In this document: positions 33,890 to 46,722 of the stretch, piece by piece
Numbering within the stretch: the first letter of the stretch is position 1
Layout of the letters: the number at the start of each line of letters is the position of its first letter
Assembly: GCA_030737875.1 (NCBI GenBank)
Contig: CM060915.1
Coordinates: 358,853,863 to 358,917,862, forward strand
DNA: 64,000 nucleotides
Reading direction: 5' to 3'
Origin: Allium sativum
Taxonomy: Eukaryota; Streptophyta; Magnoliopsida; Asparagales; Amaryllidaceae
Notes under the pieces: generated by a model
Told to the model about the DNA's origin: nothing
What the model saw: only the letters and a program-made list of their open reading frames with translations
The model's database searches: none
Program-made: the position numbers and the translations under genes

Positions 33890-34384
33890 ATGAACAAAAT
33901 TGATGATGATAACACAGATTTTTTGTACGAAAACTACTTTAAGTTTCATGAGAAATATAATCAAATCCAAAAGTGTGACGATTCAAACATTAATCCATCT
34001 TTTACCAAAATCGTCGATATTCAAATAACGACTTTTGAAATTGAAAATAACGATCTTAACGAAGTTGTTAATAATACGATAATTGATTTGGATTTCAATT
34101 CTTTTGAGAGGGTGGAACAAAATTTAAAATTTGATCTTCCTTTTTCTAAAAATTTGAAAACAACAACTTTGGACTTTGAAAATAATACATGCATTAAAGT
34201 TGTTGATAATTCACTAAAGGAAGACAAATTTGATGAAAATAATTTTTTGGGACCCTTCGATAATGAGTTAAATCTCAATGAGGTAGATTTGAATCACCAC
34301 TTGGATTTTGAAATCAATAATTTTGAACAAATTTTCAATGATAATTTTGAAATTCAAATTGGTGAATTTAAACATGAATTTTAA
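33890..34384 (+). CDS. copy 2 Asn/Asp-rich fragment, open 164 residues
   Basis: Open frame from ATG 33890 to TAA 34382, rich in Asn, Asp, Glu and Phe. It parallels copy 1 from MNDIHDND onward: NINPSFTKIVDIQITTFEIE against NVNPPFTTIDDLQLTTFEID, and FDLPFSKN against FDLPLLDS. It is strongly acidic with no recognisable domain, knuckle or membrane segment. It is the middle of the longer ancestral gene, so the ATG need not be a native start. Conservation between copies is the only evidence that it was once coding. Confidence 0.5.
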   Translation: MNKIDDDNTDFLYENYFKFHEKYNQIQKCDDSNINPSFTKIVDIQITTFEIENNDLNEVVNNTIIDLDFNSFERVEQNLKFDLPFSKNLKTTTLDFENNTCIKVVDNSLKEDKFDENNFLGPFDNELNLNEVDLNHHLDFEINNFEQIFNDNFEIQIGEFKHEF

Positions 34385-35002
34385 CCATTTATTCAATCTA
34401 CCCCAAAAATCATCGAAAATAATTCAACTCATTCAATATTTAATACAACGACATTCATTTTTCCGAATCTATATTCAACTTCAAAATCGTTTACAATTTG
34501 GTTTTTCATGCTTAATTAGTGTCTCTCATACTTGAAGAGGCAAATGAACCAGTCTTTGGAAGATCGTTTCATTTACTTCTTGTCAATATATTTTCTGATA
34601 TAATTTAATTTTTTTTCTTTTTTGTAAATATAGGGCATATTTTAAAAATTTTCTTTTTCTTTTCTCTTGCCATTTAGGTTGACTGTGTGGAACATAGTCA
34701 AAATCAAGTGTGGGGGGAGTTTTATATTTATTTTGTTTTTGCATAGATTTCAACTTTCTTTTCTTTTTTCATCTCAAAACAAAATTTAAAAAAAAAAGCA
34801 TTTTAATTTACTTTTAAATGGGAACGATGAAGTAAACATACGAATTTGGTCGTATGATTAAAATGCTTAGAATTTTACTTCACTTAATGAATAAGGAAAG
34901 TAAAGTTCGAGTTATGAGCAAATTTGGTGTAACTAGTATATAGGGAGATCCGTAGGTGATGATTATGAAATGTTTTCTGAATTGTAATCCAACTAAATGA
35001 AT
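34385..35002 (+). other. copy 2 3' non-coding part up to the insertion
   Basis: Shares blocks with copy 1 16000-16460, including the imperfect hairpin and AAGTGTGGGGGG near 34680-34720. Similarity to copy 1 stops at TAAATGAAT, where TGTAACG starts at 35003. Confidence 0.7.
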
Positions 35003-35746
35003 TGTAACGTCCCGCTTTTTTGATCGTCTCAAATTGGTAATTAAACCAACTTAAGATGTTCAAATCGAAGGATTGTTATTTAGCTTGTAGAGTTTTAAAA
35101 AATAGAATCAACATAGAATGTACAGAATAAATAAATGACATAATATTGAACAGCAAAATATAATCGGAATTTTGGATAGAAGAAATTTCTATACATAGCA
35201 GAATTTGAAAATACACTTTAAATACAAAGGAAAAATGTTTACTGTTTTAAAATCTTCAAAGTGCGCCATTTTTGAAATCCCCAGCTTTGTCAACCTTCGA
35301 ATCCTGATCAATGATCTCTAAATCTGTAACACTCTGGGTCTGACCCGAGCGTTCCATGCAAAAACATAAAACACTCGAGTCAGGATTGATCATAGTTCAA
35401 GTAAACCAACTTCGATAAAAACTAAATAATAACTAATCCATACTTAAGAGCAATTGTCAAATTTATAAGGCACATATTAGCATTCATAGTTAATACACTA
35501 ATGTTTTCTCCATTATTCTGAATAGTTGTGTAGTGTTCTCAGAGACGCAAGGCCAAGTGTCTTGTGTTCAGGTTTTTCAATAACATAGTTGTAAAGCATA
35601 CATTCAGGTTTTTCAAACAAACGCAAGGCATTCATTTAGGTTTTCATGATGCAAGCAGTGGTGCAAACATACCATAAATCCAGTGTCACATGTATGTTTT
35701 AATACAAGGCTAAAGATATACCACGCCTCGCTTCTTTGAATTTGTT

Positions 35747-35795
<49 letters not shown>

Positions 35796-38700
35796 GTAGT
35801 ACTGTGAGGGCCAAACAAAATACAATATTAATTAGTCAGAATCAAAGTTTGCTAGTACCAAAACCCAGCATAACAATGAATGTATGTGAACCCATCTGTA
35901 GTGACCATAAATCCGTACTATCTGAGCTAACTAATACAACATACGTGTAACTCAAACAATATAGAAATATGAGTCATTAGGGTTAAAGAAAACAGAACAG
36001 ATAAAAGAAGAACAAAAATAAAAAAACAGAAACTCATAGCGGAACGAATAAAATATATTATATGACATAATCCTTTGAATACAAAAATTTTGTATCATAT
36101 ATACATACCAACTTCAGAGCACTATACAATATTTGATACAGCGGAAATAACTCTTAAATATCTAACGGTGAAGCCGCCCGCTTCAAACTCCCCCAAGTGT
36201 GTCTGTAAAATCCTAAAACACTTGACTGCCCGTACAAATTTGGGCACCCAAGAGTTTAGGAAAAACAAACAAAATAAACTCTGGGTCAGTCATGGGACTG
36301 GTGTGAGTAAACTCCAACCAATTTGTTTAACTTTGAAAAATCCTTTAAAAGAAAAGGTAACAGTAAGACCCACCCACTCATAAACACGGACGGTTTTTAC
36401 CTTACTACAAACAAACCATTTTTGATATCAAAATCTAGTGATATTATAATAATGTCTAATCAAATAAATAACCAAATAGCAGAACGCTTGTATCTCACGC
36501 TCCACATACATAGTATAAAATCAAAAACCGCAGGGCGCTTATTAGAGATTGGCTTCCAACTACGACAAGGTATGGGACCACCTTTCGATCAGTGTACTCT
36601 AGAGGGGATACAATGGGGTTCAACAAGAACATCTTACGACCCGCCCCACACATGACCGCCTACTCATTTAGCTTGAGTGTAGCGAACATATTGTCACCCA
36701 TGGTTGTCGGCCGTCCAACCGTAATCCGTAAGATACAAAATCAAAAGAAGAATAAATAATGAATTTTTCTCTAGATCGGTGACAAATATACCCTACTTGG
36801 GAATGACCCACTTAGCCATGCTGCCTGCCCGATTTCTGTCATTTCCCAGTTGTGAGGCTTGAGGCTACGTTTATCTTTCAGACATCTGGTCACCATTCAC
36901 TTTGAATACCACATTGTTAAACCCATCAAATCACTAGTTGATTTCCCAAAAATATTACAGGTATAAAATCTAAGAGAAACGAATTCCTCCACCACCAGAC
37001 GTAATACTTTGAAAAGATCGTCTTATGTGATCTGTTAGGAATACTCTGTCAGACATTCGTCCATAAGTTGTCCTGGGTCTGGAAAACAAACAATCCTTGC
37101 ATTTTTACTTCGTCTTCAAATTTATCTTTAGCATAATCTAATTCGCAATGCCTATGCCTATATGGAGTGGGTTTTGGATATTAAATCCAACCGGTCTCTC
37201 GGTATTGACAACGATGGTCAAAAATCTTTGATAGCCGGTGAGTTAACTATCAAAGTAAAATCAAACATCCATCAACAATCAAACAATCACTGGCTCCTTT
37301 TGATTAATATTCATTCATTAACTATATTTCCAATTTCTTTCTCAAATTCTATATATTTCGATATATTGATTTCTATTTTCAAAATTTCCTAAAAATATTC
37401 TAACTCCTTAAATTTCTGGAAAATTTCGCCAACACCTCCCCTATACTGGTCAAACGTTCAAACCCTAACTCGCCTCTCTAGGCCCTTTCCATTCAAAAGA
37501 AAATCAAAAAGCCAAGCGGCTTGTCGATTCGGCACATAAAACCTCATATGGAAATTTAAACATGTACCTTTCTGTCGGTCACTCAATATATACTCTTCAT
37601 TCTCTTCATTCCGTACCTGTTTAAAATATACATGACCATTTCCAATTCATTTCAATCAATTCGTCCCTTTTTACCTAACTCGCTTTCCATTCGCTAATTA
37701 AATTTCTAATTAGCTTCTTGATTTCATTTACCTTTAATTTGAACATATCTCGTTCAAATATATTTGTGTTTGCTTATATACAACAAACTCAAATTCTTGC
37801 TCGCTTCCCGATTCTAATTCATGTTTCATACTCGGATTTCCAATTCCAATTTACAAATTCAGTGTACTTAACAAATGTTAAGTTTGATCAAAAACCATAT
37901 TTACTAATTTCATTCAAAATTAGTTAACTTCATTCGATAATTAAAAATATGATTTTTGTTTCAAAAATCGATCCATTTACTCGACTTGAATTCATATTTA
38001 TTTTATAACCCCAATCTGGATTTTTCTAACGGAAATTCAGCTTTTATTCATTCAAAATCCTTTTATTTTATTTAATAAACCGTTATGGTTTTTAAACGTT
38101 AGGGCGCTGCTTTTATAGAAATTTGACTTTGAGATATCTCAAAATCTATAAAACAAAATCTAGATTTTTCTCTTCCATTTGAGAACCATCATTAAATAGG
38201 TCTAGACGTTTCTTGTTTCATTGAATTCCGAATTATATTGAGTTATATATACTCGATTGAAGTTCAAAATGCCAAATTTCGAACTACCGTGCTGCGGCGA
38301 GTTCGTTTTAATAAACGTTTAAAAACTACGTTTACTAAATGAAATCCTTTCTTCAACAACTTAATATAAATTAGACCATGCTTCCAACTTTATCTTACAA
38401 CTCCGATTTATTCAAAATCGTCAATTATTTCATTTAGATTCACAAGCTAGTTGTAATTTATATCACAACTCAATTTCTATACTATATCCCACTTTCCTTG
38501 GACAAAAATTCGATATAATCGAATTTCCATTTATAAATTTCTTTTATGGGAATGAATTAATTTATTCAACATCCTTTACCATTACAATCTAATATCGTCC
38601 CTTGATAATAGTGAAGTCGTTCAAGTTGGGGTATTTTATTTACCTTTCAGACCTTGACCCACAACCTTCTTATCTTAAGACGGATAAGAGTTTGTAATAC

Positions 38701-39490
38701 AAAAATTGTCATTACTGATCATAAAAATTTCCTCTTCTATTTCGTTTAAAAATATGATTTTTTTTAAATGTCGTTTCTTATATTTGGAATATTTCCAATC
38801 TATCCAATGAAAATTTCTTCATTTCATTTATAACATGGTTTATAAATCGCTTCCTTATTTTACATCAAACAAACTTCCATATTTAAACTCCATTTGAAAC
38901 TAACTTCAAAATTATCCAGTGCCGATAAATATCGATTGTAAATTAACTTCCTTGTTTTATAATTTAAAACAAGCTTTCGTTTAAAAAACCATTTTTAAAT
39001 TCAACTCCTATTTGGGATATTTTATTATCATAGCTTATATATATACATATATAAACATAACATCTATTTTCCTTTTAAAATCTTACATTTTAGTATTTAT
39101 CTATAACAAATTCCAATATTCTTTCTGAAAATAATTCATTTCAAATAGTCGACATAGTCGAATTCAAATCCTAACTCTGTATGGATTTGTTCCCATTTTG
39201 TTTATATTCCGAACATCGAAAATAATTTTATAGTTTCCTTTGTAAAACGATGCCAAGTTCTCCTTTTTAAATTCATATTTGAATTTATATAATCCAATAT
39301 CCTATGATAATTATTTATTTCCATTTATAACCATCGTTTATAAATTTCATTTACTATTTCAAATATTAAAACAAGTTTCTGGTTCCAAATTCCATTTGAA
39401 ATCCAATTTCCCATTTTGAAACGTAAGTTTCCCTTTTTGACATCATACTTGAATTTACATTCTAAATTACTTGATGATAATTTACATTCT
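35003..39490 (-). mobile_element. giant gypsy LTR fragment, minus strand
   Basis: Begins TGTAACGTCCCG, matching in reverse the end of the LTR at 60549 (CGTTACA). Collinear reverse matches to that LTR: 36780-36925 with about 59440-59560, 36660-36720 with about 59650-59700, and 38600-38650 with about 58320-58370. Also related to 1-300 (36240-36300). No PBS is visible at its left, as expected for a 3' LTR or solo LTR. It breaks off near 39490, where a plus-strand LTR segment starts. Contains an AT microsatellite (35752-35792). No genes. Confidence 0.75.
35752..35792. repeat. AC/AT microsatellite
   Basis: A short ACACAC lead followed by about 17 AT dinucleotides. Confidence 0.95.
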
Positions 39491-40693
39491 AAATGAACCC
39501 CAATTTAGATGAAATAAGATTCATTGGATCCGTAAGGAAGAGGTCTAGTGAAATGTCAAGGTTTCAAATTTATTTGATTTTTTATGTAATTATAGGAATT
39601 TTAAACACTTGATTTTTCATTGATAATTATAAAGGACTTTTCACAAATGATGTCTGTTCCACGGGGTCCGGAATATTTTCTTATGTTAGGATTACATTTT
39701 TTTGTCAAAAACGAAGGTCGTATGTAGTGTTTTTTAGTGTTACTTCGCATCGAAGTTTTTAAAAATAATAATATTATTATAATATTCCCCACAACCTTAT
39801 ATATATTACGTGATACTTGGTCAGAACCCTACATATCCTTCAGCCGAGGTCAACGAATTACCCTGCCTCCACCATTAAAATCAATGTTCAAGAAGCTCGC
39901 AACTTCCTCCTCGTTTCCCGTCCAATCCACACAACTTCAGGTTAAACATTCTTCTGCAAAGCTCCTCGTCCCAACATGAACAGTACACTGATCAGTGGTG
40001 ATCAGTTTTCAGGCACCGAGGCGACCGGAATGGCTCAGACAGCGGAGGAGGTTCGAATGGTTTTATCGGTGATTGTGGTAACCTTACGTTGCAAGATTTG
40101 GAGCGATTATGGAGTAGGGTGGCGCGCTCGAACTGGCTACTTGCGATCGTGCGCTGATGGTCTGAATTAGGCGTGGCCATGGTGATGGAAGGCGTTGTAT
40201 GCGTTGAAGTATTAGGGCGTGTGGTAGTTGGTTATCACGGTTGAGGTGGGTTGCCTACTGAAGTATACCACATAACGAAGTAAATGATGTCAGCCTGCCA
40301 TTCTGAACATTAAAACGTAATTCGTAAATTTAATTATGGGATTAAATAATTATTTGTATTAATTAAGGCTAGAAATTATACAAGGCTTGGTCTGTGAAAC
40401 TCAGGTATGAAGAAAGTCGGTTTCAAAGCAGTATTTGGGAGGAAATAGAAACGGCCGGCATGATCTCTTAATGTAATTAGTAAAATTATTTAACTAATTA
40501 GGAAAATTCTAACTTAATCAAAAGTATATTATAACTAGACTTCTAACGGTATTGTATTATAGACTGATGCAGGAATGGGAAAAAGTTGATTAAGGAATGA
40601 AGAACCCAGCTAGTTGACCTGGACATAATTATAAACTAATTATAATCTTATTAGTAATTAAAATAATTAAGAGATATTAGAATAATTAAATCC
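39491..40693 (+). repeat. giant element 5' LTR, first visible part
   Basis: Aligns with 62651-63857. Lacks a short stretch (GGAATTCGACGAAAC region) present in the 3' LTR at 62805-62819. TATA-like sequence TATATATAT near 39798, followed by a GC-richer block (39840-40260). Confidence 0.85.
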
Positions 40694-40866
40694 TGTAATA
40701 ACCCGGAAAATGTGAACCAGTTTAAAATTTTTAAATTAGGTTATTACCAAGAAATTTGAATAGTTGAAATAGCATATTTCAATAAAATATAAAATTGTGT
40801 ATAATATGGCAGTTTGAGATTTTGAATACAAACTTAGTCTGACTGTACCGGGTGGAAAATATAACG

Positions 40867-41410
40867 GATTTTAACGAAACTGAAAATATTTAAATCTGTT
40901 TATTAATACCTTTCTAACGAATCTGAAAAATCGAAATTTCATAACGGAAATCAAAAGTTATGGCCAAATGAATTTTCAGAAAGGTCGCTATATAGTATAT
41001 ATAGCCCTTGAAAATTAGGATTTTGCATACGACCTCGGAATTCGACGAAACCACTTTTGTTGGGTCCGGGATGTCAAATTATTGCTAAGTTTCAAATTTC
41101 ATAATTTTTGAAGCTAGTATGTGAGCGGGGCAAAAGATAACGTGTTTGGTCAAATTCTGTTAAAATGGGTCGACCTAAAAATGGCCGTTTTTCAAACGAG
41201 CTCAGAATTCGACGAAACTGGTTTTGTTAGGACCATATCGTCAAAACAAAGCTAGATTTATTTTTCTGGAATTTTTCGATTCAGTTTGTGGCCCTGGCAA
41301 ATTGAAATGTACGTTTAAATTAATTACCGAATGTTTTATATTTTAAATTGAAAAATAACTGACTGTAACAGTCGAAATGGCCAACGAAACATATCCCATT
41401 GTGTCCGGAA
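40867..41410. repeat. degenerate ~168-bp repeat, four periods, U3 of Tekay-like 5' LTR
   Basis: GA(A/T)TT(C/T)(G/A)ACGAAAC-type motif at 40867, 41038, 41205 and 41374 (spacing 171, 167, 169). Later in each period come AAATTTCATAA- and (T/C)TGGGTCCGG-like pieces. The 3' LTR has it at 50215, 50386, 50553 and 50722. Confidence 0.75.
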
Positions 41411-41532
41411 TGGGGGTATTTAGCTAGGGGCGACAGTCGTTGGGTTTAAAAAGGAGTCCGTTTGCAAAAACACTATTTAAAAAATTTTCAATAAATATCA
41501 GCCAATGAGAAATTTTCTTTTAAAAAAAAAAA

Positions 41533-41540
41533 TATAAAAA
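41533..41540 (+). promoter_or_regulatory. TATA box of Tekay-like LTR
   Basis: TATAAAAA after an A-run, about 15 bp before AAAACCCTAGCC, a layout common in plant promoters. Its copy is at 50881-50888. Confidence 0.65.
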
Positions 41541-42266
41541 CCTAAAACCCTAGCCGCCAGAACTAACGAACGACGCTCGTCGTTCAAAACTTCCCGACGA
41601 AAATCCCGCCGCCACAGGCGACGCCAGCCAACGCCACCACCCTCAATCGACGCCGCCCACCGCCCTCTTCAAATCCGACTAACCCCGCTCCTCCTCCCTT
41701 CGCCAGCGTCGAGAACGACGCCCAGGAAGTCGCCGACTTCACGTCGACGCCACGACCGCCAGAGGCGATCGCACCTGCTCCTCCGACCACCGTTAGGACC
41801 GCCTCGCTTCCCTCTTTCAAGTCCCACTCTCTGATCGGAGCATAGATTCACGAATTGTCTGAAAATCCGAACCCTAGTTTCGAAACCAAAAAGGGGTATA
41901 CGGCTAAATTGATTTTTACACTTTAAAGCGTTGCAAATTTGTAAAAATCATATCTTTTTGCTGTGTTAACGAAATTCGATGAAACAGGAGACACCGTGAC
42001 CGCAAGGAGGCTCTCTACATTCTAGAAGAAGCCGCGGATTTTTCTGACCTTCCTACGATTTTTAGCACCGCAAGAACCAATGTGAGGAATCTAAACTATT
42101 TGTGTGAATGTAATCGCGTTGTATAAATTATATAAGCGAAGTGTAGATTATATACGCATTGTATACCTCATGTACATGTGTTGTATAAGTTATATTAGCG
42201 ATGTATAAATTATACAAGCGTTGTTTAAACATATATGCTTTGAATTGTGATGAAATGCAAGTGAAT

Positions 42267-42300
<34 letters not shown>

Positions 42301-42678
42301 TCCCCTCGTCCACAAACCATGGACGATATTTATTGCTTGTGTTTGACGTGATATTATATGGTATGACGAATGGTTGGAAATAATTGTTTGTGGTTGATAT
42401 TATGGTTGAAAAATACCTTTGTGGTTGAAAAATACCCTCTTGTGGTTGAAACAAAATAGAATAGGATTGTGGAATTGAAAATAAAACATGCCGCCTGCGT
42501 GCGAACTAGATGCATGATCCCCATTGTCAAAAACCGCGAGGTTTTAAGGTAGAGCGAGGAGCCGTACTAGGGACAGTCCCGGTTTTAACTACCCTGCCGT
42601 TATGCTGCCGAAATTTTCTAAAATATTTATGTGTTAGAATAATTTTCATTCATTGAAATTATTTACATATGCTATATA

Positions 42679-43480
42679 GAATATTCATGTGTTGAGTTGC
42701 AATTCATTCGTTGAGTTGAAATTCATGTGTTGAATATTATTCGAATTTAAACAAATGGCTTTAGCGATAAAAATCATATTTTTATATATACACAAACGAT
42801 ATCGAATATTCATGTGTTGAGTTGCAATTCCTTCGTTGAGTTGAAATTCATGTGTTGAATATTATTCGAATTTAAACAAATGGCTTTAGCAATAAAAATC
42901 ATATTTTTATATATACACAAACGATATCGAATATTCATGTGTTGAGTTGCAATTCCTTCGTTGAGTTGAAATTCATGTGTTGAATATTATTCGAATTTAA
43001 ACAAATGGCTTTAGCAATAAAAATCACATTTTTATATATACAAACGATATAGAATATTCATGTGTTGAGTTGCAATTCATTCGTTGAGTTGAAATTCATG
43101 TGTTGAATATTATTCGAATTTAAACAAATGGCTTTAGCAATAAAAATCACATTTTTATATATACAAACGATATAGAATATTCATGTGTTGAGTTGCAATT
43201 CATTCGTTGAGTTGAAATTCATGTGTTGAATATTATTCGAATTTAAACAAATGGCTTTAGCGATAAAAATCACATTTTTATATATACAAACGATATAGAA
43301 TATTCATGTGTTGAGTTGCAATTCATTCGTTGAGTTGAAATTCATGTGTTGAATATTATTCGAATTTAAACAAATGTCTTTAGCAATAAAAATCACATTT
43401 TTATGTATACAAACGATATCGGATATTCACGTGTTGAGTGGCAATTCATTCGTTGAATTGAAATTCATGTGTTGAATGTT
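42679..43480. repeat. 123-125-bp tandem array, about 6.5 copies (5' LTR)
   Basis: Units start GAATATTCATGTGTTGAGTT at 42679, 42804, 42929, 43052, 43175, 43298 and 43421. The first units are 125 bp (TATACACAAACG) and the later ones 123 bp (TATACAAACG). The 3' LTR has the same seven starts (52031-52773), so copy number was set before insertion. Confidence 0.95.
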
Positions 43481-46400
43481 ATCATCTTTTAAAAATAAAA
43501 TGAATCGACATTAAAAACTATATTTTTATAGTAAATATGAAGTGTTAAAAATACTCATGTGTCGAATAAATATTTTTGATGATAAAAATATTCCTTTTAT
43601 CATGTATACGCTTAGTTAAAAATACACACGTGTTGAAATAAATAATAGTTTGCTAGAAATATTATTATTAGCTTTGTTCTGCATATATATACATGTGCTG
43701 AACAGGAAAAATGGATTAGCTGTTGAGTAAATAAATTATTTGCGTGCCCGACAAATAGGTAAACCTTGATGAGTTGGCTGCGCAATTTTATTTATATATC
43801 AACTCCTGTGAATGCCATTGGATGCGGAGTGCTGATTTTTCTGTGTGAAATAATAAACAACGCCATAGGATAGTAACAATTAATTTTGAACTACACTACA
43901 TGGCATACTTCTTGACGATAGGCATACTTCATCATATTCCACATAAGCAATTGGAGCTTGTGTGACGAGGTGGAAGATTTACCATATAAGCAAGAGGCTT
44001 GTATGGCGATGACTATGTACTACAGGTTGAACTGATGACTGATATGGACTATATAAATTATAACGATAAACTGCCAGATTAATAAAAACCCCACACGGGT
44101 CTGGAGTTGACAATAATCACGTCGCTCTAGTTATTAGATACGGCACATGGACTATTTATTTCCACACGGAAACGGGGTGACGGGAATTTATTCCCTGGAG
44201 TGATTATCAGTACATGCTCCCCCGTAAACACCAGAATATATCACTAAAAATATGTGAATGCTTTTTAGGATTTATTGGGTACCTAATACGGCCCAATAAA
44301 TTTCCAAACCCCTCTCCGTACAAAGGAGGTTATGGCGAAATTTTTCAAAATATTAAGGCGTTAGTGAAATATTTGAAGTGAAAACGAAGTTAAAAATATA
44401 GAATGAGCTATAGTTGAAATTATAGATTGAACTATATTTATTTATATATAAATATAAATATAATTAAATTTAATCGAATAACGACGCTGCAGTTCGAATT
44501 TTGAAACCGTAACTTCAAACGACTAGTGTGGAAGATCCGACCGTCGGATTCTCACGAAACTGGAACCGTTGGGTTCGCTTTGGGAATATCTTCCCACTGA
44601 TATAGACTTTGTAGAAATCCAACGGTTAGATTTTCCGATATGTGTAAAACAAATTAAGGGAAAAACAGCGCCAGTGCCACGGCACGACCTGAAACGTCGT
44701 TTAATTAAATATGGCCATTTTAAAATAAATAAAAATGGCGAAAAAGCGTTATAAAATATTATAAGCAACATAGGTTGCAAATAGACCAATTGGGCTTGAA
44801 TTGTTTGATATTTGATGGTTGTAGGTGTAGGACATAAAAATAACACTAAATAACTGAAAGATGGATGTCGAATAATATAACCATATAAAGAATCGATTTA
44901 AATTCTAATGACGTGAATTATTTGAAAAGGCCGAGCTAACCCTCACTTCAAATAATTCATCGAGCGATTCGAATTGGAAAATGCAAAGACGATTCAAGAC
45001 CGACGATCTTCGTATCGGTTGGATGGGCGCTACTGAGGTTCCTAACCGGAGTAGCTACCGGAAGGGGACGGAAGTAGTAGCCGTCTGAACGTATGTGTTG
45101 ATTGTACGGATTTGCGAGGAATTTGACGCCTCCGGTTTCGTTCAGACCCAGGACGGACTTGTAAATGGACTGTGTGTCTGACATTGGATTTTGTTCTATA
45201 CTGATTGATCTCTGTTAAATATATATCTGTTTGGCGGCGGAGAATTTATTCTTTTGCTTAACGCCCTTCTCTGAGACGTACGAGCTTAGAGGTTATATAT
45301 CGATGGAAATCAATCATATGGAGTGGACTGCCTATGTGGCATGCCAAGATGCTGTGATCAAGGCTTATGTTGAAAAGCAAAGTCTTGTAGATGATGATCA
45401 AAGCAAGGCCTACGTGGCCTAGCTTTGTGTATTTCGTAGATTCGCGAGCCTCACACCCCGGTATGAGTTAAAAACGGGATATGGACCGCTGGGAGAGCAC
45501 GACGTTTCTTTCTAGCTATGGTGGTGTCAGTGACTTACCAGCCCTGACATATATATCTACTTTTCACCTTTGTGGTTGTTGGAATGCGAGGCGCCTCGAT
45601 TATAGGTCTGTAAGGACCGGGAAGCGTGTGTTCAGGAATAAATAATCCTCTAACGTAAGTGAGGACCGGCCCAACCGATCCAGGGGTCACCCAGAGTGTG
45701 TAGTCCCGAGGCATTTGCTAGAGTGTCTCGAAGCGGAGAGGAGCTTGCCCCTTGCCTCGACTCATGACGGAAATCCAATTTCCAATACGAGATGACGGAT
45801 TTGGTTGTAGAACTAGTATGGAGACATAGTAGATGGTAGCTATGCCGCCTATGATTGATATTTATGATGCTATTCGTTTTTGAAACATATATGCACTAGT
45901 AATAATATCAAATGATTTTGCTTTATTCGTATCAAGCATATTTGGCTATTATAAGGTAAAACTCTATCCTCCGGCTTGTGTTGCATTGTGTGATGGGACT
46001 TGAGTCTTATAATGGCTTCATTCTTTCTAAAAGCATTGCGTTGTTTTAAAAAGAATTTACTTTGTTTTAAATGCACTAGCAATCACTGGAGTAAACCCGT
46101 TCCACGAAAGTGGCGTGGTCCTATGATTTGCTATTTACTGTTGTCTAACTGTTAAATAGATTCCTCATACCAGTCCCCATGACTGACTCGTTGTTTGTTT
46201 CACTTTGCAAACGCGGGTGCCCTTATTTTCACACGGGCAGCCTAGTACACAGGTGACAGGTGGTTTTTGGTTCTGCACTGCTGCATAGCGTGCACTTTTG
46301 GCTCTTGGCGAGGCTGACTTCGTAGAGATGACTTAGATATTTTCCGCCATTACTGTATTTATATTATGATTCCGCCACTGGCGATGCAGACTGATTTACT

Positions 46401-46710
46401 TTCCGTATTTCTCACTATATGTATATGTATTCCGCCTTCGGCGATGTAGACTGGTACTCTTATTATGTCACTGCATGTATGTATTCCGCCTCTGGCGATG
46501 ATGACTGATCACTTCCCTTTCTTTTCACTAAGTATATCCCACGTTATGCTATTCTGATATTCCTACATGTTGTGATTCCGCTGTCATATCCATGTAAAAG
46601 TATTTTATTTATTGTTTCTGCTATTATCTGTACTCTGCTATGATGATTAATGTGTTATTTCCTAATGATTATCCTTAATACCGCCCCTCGGATTTTGGGA
46701 TCGTCACAGT

Positions 46711-46722
46711 TGGTATCAGAGC
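46711..46722 (+). other. Tekay-like primer-binding site (Met tRNA)
   Basis: TGGTATCAGAGC, two bases after the 5' LTR, complementary to the initiator Met tRNA 3' end. Confidence 0.97.

Larger units (their letters stand above)
29240..35002 (+). mobile_element. Athila/Tat-like non-autonomous element, copy 2 (5' part)
   Basis: LTR 29240-30786, PBS 30793-30810, internal region to 35002, where a minus-strand giant LTR starts. It shares the LTR, the Asn-rich frame and 3' non-coding blocks with copy 1. The 3' end lies beyond the later insertions, outside the window. Confidence 0.85.
40694..46708 (+). repeat. Tekay-like 5' LTR (6015 bp)
   Basis: Contains the 168-bp array (40867-41410), TATA box (41533), a C-rich block with an AAACCCTAG telo-box-like site (41554), an AT microsatellite (about 42270-42298) and the 123-125-bp array (42679-43480), then about 3.2 kb without arrays. 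Small open frames within are identical in the other LTR only because the LTRs are identical. Confidence 0.97.

Noticed and set aside
41584..41851. Antisense Gly/Ala-rich open frames (also at 50932-51199)
   Set aside because: Composition effect in the C-rich part of the Tekay-like LTR; present twice only because the LTR is present twice.
42679..43480. Regularly spaced repeats that might suggest a CRISPR-like array
   Set aside because: Whole 123-125-bp units are repeated with no unique spacers, in a plant LTR; it is a plain tandem array.
45231..45422. 63-residue frame MAAENLFF... in the LTR (also at 54583)
   Set aside because: No family resemblance; the reverse-strand relative at 600-700 does not preserve it as a frame.
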